Positions 58,709 through 64,000 of a stretch of 64,000 bases of DNA are shown piece after piece. Location of the stretch: positions 62,001-126,000 of the forward strand of contig DASYHP010000067.1 in the NCBI GenBank assembly GCA_035998495.1. The letters are read 5' to 3'. This DNA is from Mesorhizobium_B sp035998495. GTDB taxonomy: Bacteria; Pseudomonadota; Alphaproteobacteria; Rhizobiales; Rhizobiaceae. Every line of letters starts with the position of its first letter. Positions within the stretch are counted from its first letter, which is position 1. The notes under the pieces are model-generated. The model had not been told where the DNA came from, ran no database searches, and saw nothing but the letters and a program-made list of their open reading frames with translations. A program made the position numbers and the translations under genes.

Positions 58709-58728
58709 GGGAAAGCGCGCGCTTTCCC
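58709..58728 (+). promoter_or_regulatory. Perfect 20-base palindrome between yajC and secDF
   Basis: GGGAAAGCGC is followed directly by its reverse complement, ending 13 bases before the secDF start. In the mRNA it would form a hairpin just before the ribosome site (AGGA). It could protect a processed 5' end or tune secDF translation. No T-tract, so it is not a terminator. Confidence 0.5.
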
Positions 58729-58741
58729 AGGACCGGTTCCC

Positions 58742-61300
58742 ATGCTTTATTTTTCGCGCTGGAAGACGATTGCGATTTGGGCGGTCGTCGCGCTCGGCGT
58801 GCTCTTCACCCTGCCAAACCTGCTGCCGCAGGCGGCGCTGAACCGGATGCCAGCCTGGTTCGCCGAAAAGCAGATGGTGTTGGGGCTCGACCTGCAGGGC
58901 GGATCGCACATCCTGCTCGCGCTCGACCGGCAGGATCTGATCGACGAACGTCTCCAGACCACGCGCGACGACATCCGCACGCTGCTGCGTGACGCCCGGA
59001 TCGGCTATACCGGCCTCAGCGGCTCGGGTCGCTCCGTGCAGGTGCGGGCCCGCGACGCGGGCCAAGTCGAGGCCGCGCGGACAGCGCTCGCGCCGCTGAC
59101 CGAACCCGTTTCGGCCGGCCTCTTCGGGGGCGGCGTGATCCAGGAACTGATCCTCGAGGAGCCCGAGCCCGGCCTGCTCCGCTTCACGCTCACTGACGAG
59201 GGCATCAACTACCGCGTCAGCACGACCGTCACCCAGTCCATCGAGGTGGTCGGCCGCCGCGTCAACGAGCTCGGCACCGTCGAGCCCATCATCCAGCGCC
59301 AGGGCCTCGACCGCATCCTGGTCCAGGTGCCGGGCCTCGAAGACCCCGAGCGGCTCAAGGACCTGCTCGGCCAGACGGCCAAGCTCACCTTCCAGCTTGT
59401 GGACACCTCCATGCCCGTGGAGGAGGCCCTCAACGGCCGCCCGCCCGCAGGCTCCACGGTGCTCTACTCGAACGACGATCCGCCGGTGCCCTACATCATC
59501 GAGGATCGCGTCATCGTGTCGGGCGAGAACCTGGTGGATGCCCAGGCCGGCTTCGACCAGCAGACCAACGAGCCCGTCGTCAACTTCCGCTTCGACGGCC
59601 GCGGCGCGACGCGCTTCGGCCAGGTCACGCAGGCCAATGTGGGCCGCCCCTTCGCGATCATCCTCGACAATCAGGTGATCTCCGCGCCCGTGATCCGCCA
59701 GCCGATCCTCGGCGGCAGCGGCCAGATCTCCGGCAACTTCACCGCTCAGACCGCCAACGACCTGGCCGTGCTCTTGCGCGCCGGCGCGCTGCCGGCCGAC
59801 CTCAACATCGTCGAGGAGCGCACGGTGGGCCCGAGCCTCGGCGCCGATTCCATCGAGGCGGGCCAGATCGCTTCGATGATCGCGGGCGTGCTCGTCCTGT
59901 TCTTCATGATCCTGGCCTATGGCAAGCTGGGCGTGATCGCCAACATCGCGCTCGCCGCCAACGTGGCGTTGATCATCGCGATCCTGAGCCTGCTCGGCGC
60001 GACACTGACCTTGCCCGGCATCGCCGGCATCGTCCTGACGATGGGCATGGCGGTGGATTCGAACGTCATCATCTTCGAGCGCGTGCGCGAGGAGCGGCGG
60101 ATGGGCCGCAGCCTCGTGCAGTCGCTCGATTCGGGCTTCACGCGGGCGTTGGCCACGATCGTGGACGCGAACTTCACCACCTTCCTCGCCGCCGCCATCC
60201 TGTTCGTCATCGGAACCGGCCCCGTGCGCGGCTTCGCCGTGACGCTCGCCATCGGCATCATCACCACCGTGTTCACGGCCTTCACGCTGACGCGCTGGAT
60301 GATCGCCATCTGGCTGCGGCGCGCGAAGCCGCGCGAGCTGCCGCGCGGCATCCTGCCGCCGATCCCCTTCGACCTGAAGATTCCCTTCATGTCCTGGCGC
60401 AGGATCGCCTTCGCGCTCTCGGGCGCGCTTTCCATCGCCTCGCTGGCGCTGTTCCTGACCATGGACATGAACATGGGCATCGACTTCCGGGGCGGCACCT
60501 CGATCGAGGTCCAGGCCCGCGGCGAGACCGCCGATCCCGGCGCGGTGCGCTCGGCCCTCGGCGAGCTCAACTTGGGCGACGTGCAGGTGCAGGAATTCGG
60601 CTCGCCGCGCGAGCTCCTGATCCGCGTGGAAGGCCAGAACGCCGGCGACAATGCCGAGCAGAGCGTGGTGGAGAAGGTTCGCCTCGCGCTGGAGGACGAC
60701 TACGAGTTCCGCCGCGTCGAATCCGTCGGCCCCACGGTTTCGGCCGAGCTGGCCTATTGGGGCACGATGGGCGTGCTCATCGCCATGGCGGCCATGCTCG
60801 TTTATATCTGGCTGCGCTTCGAATGGCAGTTTGGCATCGGCGCGATCCTGTCCACGATCCACGACGTCACCATGATGGTCGGCCTCTATGTCCTCACGGG
60901 GCTCGAGTTCAACCTGACCAGCATCGCGGCCATCCTCACCATCGTCGGTTACTCCATCAACGACACGGTGGTGGTCTATGACCGGGTCCGTGAGAATCTG
61001 CGCCGCTTCAAGAGGATGCCGATCGAGGAGTTGCTCGACATCTCCATGAACCAGACCCTGTCGCGGACGATTCTCACGGGCGTGACGACGCTTCTGGCCC
61101 TGATCGCGCTCTACCTCTTCGGCGGAGAGGTCATCCAATCCTTCGTTTTCGCGATGATCTTCGGCATCCTGGTTGGCACCTATTCCTCGATCTTCGTCGC
61201 CGGCCCGCTCTTGATCCTGTTCAAGTTGCGGCCGGACTCCGTCGAGGCGGACAAGGACGCGACCATGCCGGCGGGCGGGGCCACGCCCTCGAAGGCCTGA
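58742..61300 (+). CDS. secDF: SecDF fusion protein translocase subunit
   Basis: An 852-residue inner-membrane protein combining SecD (about 1-535) and SecF (about 550-840), twelve spans in all. SecD begins FLALPNLL-like and has LGLDLQGGSHILLAL and the P1 domain; its RND-like transmembrane part includes VLTMGMAVDSNVIIFERVRE. SecF has MGIDFRGGTSIEVQ and TIVGYSINDTVVVYDRVREN. SecDF uses proton flow to pull proteins through SecYEG. The fusion form is usual in alphaproteobacteria. Start ATG 58742. Confidence 0.95.
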   Translation: MLYFSRWKTIAIWAVVALGVLFTLPNLLPQAALNRMPAWFAEKQMVLGLDLQGGSHILLALDRQDLIDERLQTTRDDIRTLLRDARIGYTGLSGSGRSVQVRARDAGQVEAARTALAPLTEPVSAGLFGGGVIQELILEEPEPGLLRFTLTDEGINYRVSTTVTQSIEVVGRRVNELGTVEPIIQRQGLDRILVQVPGLEDPERLKDLLGQTAKLTFQLVDTSMPVEEALNGRPPAGSTVLYSNDDPPVPYIIEDRVIVSGENLVDAQAGFDQQTNEPVVNFRFDGRGATRFGQVTQANVGRPFAIILDNQVISAPVIRQPILGGSGQISGNFTAQTANDLAVLLRAGALPADLNIVEERTVGPSLGADSIEAGQIASMIAGVLVLFFMILAYGKLGVIANIALAANVALIIAILSLLGATLTLPGIAGIVLTMGMAVDSNVIIFERVREERRMGRSLVQSLDSGFTRALATIVDANFTTFLAAAILFVIGTGPVRGFAVTLAIGIITTVFTAFTLTRWMIAIWLRRAKPRELPRGILPPIPFDLKIPFMSWRRIAFALSGALSIASLALFLTMDMNMGIDFRGGTSIEVQARGETADPGAVRSALGELNLGDVQVQEFGSPRELLIRVEGQNAGDNAEQSVVEKVRLALEDDYEFRRVESVGPTVSAELAYWGTMGVLIAMAAMLVYIWLRFEWQFGIGAILSTIHDVTMMVGLYVLTGLEFNLTSIAAILTIVGYSINDTVVVYDRVRENLRRFKRMPIEELLDISMNQTLSRTILTGVTTLLALIALYLFGGEVIQSFVFAMIFGILVGTYSSIFVAGPLLILFKLRPDSVEADKDATMPAGGATPSKA

Positions 61301-61303
61301 GGG

Positions 61304-61705
61304 GTGGCGGATGCTCCCCACAAGGGCCTGGTGGTTCGGGAAGCGCATTTCCCGGGCCGCGCGCCCATCGACGCCTATGGCAATGGCGGCTTCCGCTTCG
61401 CCGACATGTCGCATCGCGGCTCGCTGCTCTGCCTGCCGTCCGGCGTCTATGGCTGGGAGCCAACCGACCCGGCCAACCTCGCGCTTGAGGATTTTTCGAG
61501 GCTCTTCGCCGAAGCCGAAGCGGTCGAGGTTCTGCTGGTCGGCACCGGGAGCGACCTGAAACGCCTGCCGCAGCCCCTTCGGGATCGGCTGCGGGAGGTG
61601 CGCATCTCCGCCGACACGATGTCCACCGGCGCGGCCATGCGCACCTTCAACGTGCTGCTCGCCGAGAGCCGCGCGGTAGCGGCCGCGCTCGTCGCCGTGG
61701 ACTGA
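61304..61705 (+). CDS. Mth938-domain protein (homologue of complex I assembly factor NDUFAF3)
   Basis: A 133-residue soluble protein with the Mth938-like fold: DAYGNGGFRFADMSHRGSLL, then VLLVGTGSDLKRLPQPLRDR and DTMSTGAAMRTFNVLLAESR. The mitochondrial member NDUFAF3 helps assemble respiratory complex I, and the bacterial gene is commonly next to secDF. The start is GTG 61304, four bases after secDF. The stop lies one base before the next gene. Confidence 0.85.
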   Translation: MADAPHKGLVVREAHFPGRAPIDAYGNGGFRFADMSHRGSLLCLPSGVYGWEPTDPANLALEDFSRLFAEAEAVEVLLVGTGSDLKRLPQPLRDRLREVRISADTMSTGAAMRTFNVLLAESRAVAAALVAVD

Positions 61706-61706
61706 C

Positions 61707-62537
61707 GTGGAGCGCCAGGACTTCGCCGAGGTCGTGCGGGCGGCCAGCCCCGACCGCTATCACGCCACGCTTTATGCGCCGAAGAACAAGCGCGACGCGC
61801 TCTCCGCGCTCTACGCCTTCGACGTCGAAGTCGCCGCCATCCGCGAGCGCGTGCGCGAACCGTTGCCGGGTGAGATCCGGCTGCAATGGTGGCGCGATTC
61901 GATCGCCGGGGAAGGCGACGGCGTCGGACACCCGGTCGCCGCGGCGCTCATCGCGACCATCCGTGAGCACAAGTTGCCGGTCTCGGCCTTCGAGAACCTG
62001 CTCGAAGCCCGCATCTTCGATCTTTACGCCGATCCCATGCCGAGCCGCACCGACCTCGAAGGGTATTGCGGCGAGGTGCATGGCGCGGTCATGCAACTGG
62101 CCGCCTTGATCCTCAATGCCGACGCCGCGCCGGCCGCCGCGGAAGCCGCCGGCCATGGCGGCTGCGCCCAGGGGATGGCCTTCCTTCTGCGCTCGGTGCC
62201 GCAGCAGCGCGCCTGGGGGCAATGCTTCGTCCCGCGTGACATCCTGGCGGCGACCGGCTCCTCGCCGGAAGCTTTTTCGCATGGCGAGGCCGGGCCGAAC
62301 GAGCGCGCCGCCGTGGCGGCCTTGTTGGCGCTCGCCCGCGATCACCTCGCGCGGTTCGAAGCCGCGGCCCACGGGCTTCCCGCCACGCTCCGGCCAGCCT
62401 TCCTGCCGCTCGCCGTCACGCCCCTGCAGCTTGATCGCTTGCGCGACCCGGCGCAGGTGCTCGCCGGCACGACCAGAAACGTGCCGGCTTGGCGGCGGCA
62501 ATGGGCGGTCTTCCGCCGCGCCTCGCGAGGATGGTAG
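61707..62537 (+). CDS. Squalene/phytoene synthase-like protein (NDUFAF6 type)
   Basis: A 276-residue member of the squalene/phytoene synthase superfamily. The opening DRYHATLYAPKNKRDALSAL and the LQWWRDSIAGEGDGVGHPVA region match the mitochondrial NDUFAF6-like branch rather than carotenoid enzymes, and the aspartate-rich diphosphate motifs of true synthases (DxxxD) are not evident. The mitochondrial protein assists complex I assembly. Start at GTG 61707. Located directly behind the NDUFAF3-like gene, which favours the assembly role over terpenoid synthesis. Confidence 0.8.
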   Translation: MERQDFAEVVRAASPDRYHATLYAPKNKRDALSALYAFDVEVAAIRERVREPLPGEIRLQWWRDSIAGEGDGVGHPVAAALIATIREHKLPVSAFENLLEARIFDLYADPMPSRTDLEGYCGEVHGAVMQLAALILNADAAPAAAEAAGHGGCAQGMAFLLRSVPQQRAWGQCFVPRDILAATGSSPEAFSHGEAGPNERAAVAALLALARDHLARFEAAAHGLPATLRPAFLPLAVTPLQLDRLRDPAQVLAGTTRNVPAWRRQWAVFRRASRGW

Positions 62538-62549
62538 AGGAGAGAGCCG

Positions 62550-63962
62550 CTACTCCGCCGCGGCGGACACAGGAGCCTCGAGCCCCAGCCACGCCCTGCA
62601 ATCTGCCAGCGCGCGCGCGGTGAGCGCCCGCTTCTTGGCCAGCGTCTTTTCCGCGCCCCGCAGCCGCTTGCCTGCCATCCGCGGCACGTCCACCGGCGGG
62701 AACAGCCCGAAATTGACGTTCATCGGCTGAAAGCTCCGCTTGCCCGGCTCGTCCTCGGAGACAAGGTGCCCGCCCGTGATGTGGTTGAGCAGCGCCCCCA
62801 TGGCCGTCGTGGGCGGCGGCAAAACGGGCCGGCCGCCCAGCATCTCCGCAGCCGCGAAACGGCCGGCCAGCAGCCCGACGGCGGCCGATTCCACATAGCC
62901 CTCGCAGCCCGTGATCTGGCCGGCGAAGCGCAAGCCGGGCCGCGAGCGGAGCTGCAGCGTCCCATCCAGGAACTTCGGGGAATTCAAATACGTGTTGCGG
63001 TGCAGCCCGCCCAGCCGCGCGAATTCGGCCTTTTCCAGGCCTGGGATCATACGGAAGATGCTGGCCTGCTCGCCGTGCCTCAGCTTGGTCTGGAAGCCCA
63101 CCATGTTGAAGAGCGTGCCGAGGGCGTTGTCCTGGCGGAGCTGCACGACGGCATAGGGTTTGACGGCGGGGTCATGCGCGTTGGTGAGGCCCATGGGCTT
63201 CATCGGCCCGTGCCGCAGCGTCTCAGGCCCACGCTCTGCCATCACTTCGATGGGCAGGCAGCCGTCGAAATAAGGCGTGCCTTCCCATTCCTTGAAGCTG
63301 GTCTTCTCGCCCCCGAGCAGCGCGGCCACAAAGGCTTCGTACTGCGCCTTGTCCATGGGGCAGTTGATGTAGTCCTTGCCCGTGCCGCCGGGGCCCACCT
63401 TGTCGTAGCGGGACTGGAACCAGCACACGTCCATGTCGATCGAGTCGAAATGCACGATCGGCGCGATGGCGTCGAAGAAGGCCAGCGCGTCCGCTCCCGT
63501 CTCGGCTCGGATCGCCTCGGCCAGCGCGGGCGAAGTGAGGGGGCCTGTAGCGACGATCGCCTGCGCCCAGTCGCGGGGGGGCAGGCCGGTGATCTCCTCG
63601 CGCCAGATTTCGATGAGCGGATGGTTCTCCAGCCGAGCCGTGACCTCGGCGGCGAACCCCTCGCGGTCCACGGCGAGGGCCGAGCCCGCCGGAAGCTGGT
63701 GCTTGTCGCCCGCCGCCATGACCAGCGAGCCGGCCAGCCTGAGTTCGGCATGGAGCAGGCCGACGGCATTGGTTTCAGCGTCGTCCGAGCGGAAGGAATT
63801 GGAGCAGACGAGCTCGGCCAGCCGGTCCGTCTTGTGGGCGTCGGTTCCGCGCACGGGCCGCATCTCGTGCAGGACGACGCGCAGCCCCGAATTCGCCGCA
63901 GCCCACGCTGCCTCCGATCCGGCGAGCCCGCCGCCGATCACATGCAGGATTTTCTCGCTCAT
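62550..63962 (-). CDS. trmFO: tRNA uracil-5-methyltransferase TrmFO (folate-dependent)
   Basis: A 470-residue flavoprotein that methylates U54 of tRNAs using methylenetetrahydrofolate and FADH2. The N-terminal FAD-binding motif is HVIGGGLAGSEAAWAAANSG, followed by LHEMRPVRGTDAHKTDRLAE and LVCSNSFRSDDAETNAVGLL, all diagnostic; GQITGCEGYVESAAVGLLAG lies near the C-terminus. Complete within the window. It converges on the NDUFAF6-like gene with 12 bases between stops. Confidence 0.96.
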   Translation of the reverse strand: MSEKILHVIGGGLAGSEAAWAAANSGLRVVLHEMRPVRGTDAHKTDRLAELVCSNSFRSDDAETNAVGLLHAELRLAGSLVMAAGDKHQLPAGSALAVDREGFAAEVTARLENHPLIEIWREEITGLPPRDWAQAIVATGPLTSPALAEAIRAETGADALAFFDAIAPIVHFDSIDMDVCWFQSRYDKVGPGGTGKDYINCPMDKAQYEAFVAALLGGEKTSFKEWEGTPYFDGCLPIEVMAERGPETLRHGPMKPMGLTNAHDPAVKPYAVVQLRQDNALGTLFNMVGFQTKLRHGEQASIFRMIPGLEKAEFARLGGLHRNTYLNSPKFLDGTLQLRSRPGLRFAGQITGCEGYVESAAVGLLAGRFAAAEMLGGRPVLPPPTTAMGALLNHITGGHLVSEDEPGKRSFQPMNVNFGLFPPVDVPRMAGKRLRGAEKTLAKKRALTARALADCRAWLGLEAPVSAAAE

Positions 63963-64000
63963 GCGGAGGAGTTAAGCGGGCCGATCTCGGAATGCAATCA

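Noticed and set aside
58703..61414. A 903-codon minus-strand frame across secDF
   Set aside because: Antisense to secDF, low-complexity, no start signal and no family.
61707..62537. A carotenoid or hopanoid pathway gene
   Set aside because: No desaturase or cyclase nearby, aspartate-rich motifs not evident, and the neighbour is an NDUFAF3-like gene; the NDUFAF6-type reading fits better.

Overview
The window is about 64 kb of GC-rich DNA from an alphaproteobacterium, most likely of the order Hyphomicrobiales (Rhizobiales). The evidence is a single-gene ExoR regulator, a PopZ/DUF2497 polar organiser, a DUF815 ATPase, an SecDF fusion followed by an Mth938-domain protein and a phytoene-synthase-like protein, and the block scpA-scpB-tatABC-serS-surE-pcm-nlpD. 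Genus and species cannot be fixed from the sequence alone.

Left chromosomal part (1-11.4 kb): the 3' part of a class A penicillin-binding protein, prfB with its programmed +1 frameshift, an M23 envelope peptidase, a one-cysteine peroxiredoxin, a very long AsmA/YhdP-like protein, cyclopropane-fatty-acid synthase, a photolyase and a Dabb-domain protein.

Integrated element (about 11.45-27.26 kb): a 15.8-kb prophage-like or satellite-like element lies between two 49-bp direct repeats. The right repeat is the 3' part of an intact tRNA-Asn gene and the left repeat is its displaced copy. From the left it carries a tyrosine integrase, an AlpA-like protein, small phage genes (HNH-like, PC4-like, replication-like), a purine-rich tract, small and large terminase subunits, a coiled-coil protein and a 1132-residue virion-type protein with a transglycosylase and an M15 peptidase domain. 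I see no portal, capsid or tail gene. The right third is cargo: a complete flagellin gene with two TTAACCAT boxes upstream, several small secreted proteins on the minus strand, a HEPN-motif protein, a ribbon-helix-helix protein paired with a tiny membrane protein, and a Tat-signal protein behind a possible structured leader. GTTGCCC repeats lie at both ends of the element. A further cluster inside it sits beside a sequence resembling the tRNA-Asn anticodon arm.

Right chromosomal part (27.3-64 kb): tRNA-Cys, a PIMT-like protein, tolC, popZ, valS, an OMPP1/FadL-type porin, ilvD overlapping exoR, a DinB-fold protein, DUF3072, xth, erpA, dgt, argS, a large SPOR protein, nagZ, scpAB, a lone ABC ATPase, tatABC, serS with an unusual insertion of about 75 residues, surE, pcm, an NlpD-like lipoprotein, a DUF815 ATPase, yajC, secDF, two homologues of mitochondrial complex I assembly factors, and trmFO. 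Many of these genes overlap by a few bases, so they are probably co-transcribed. The main themes are envelope biogenesis, protein export, translation and chromosome segregation. Palindromic repeats of the Hyphomicrobiales type occur between genes.
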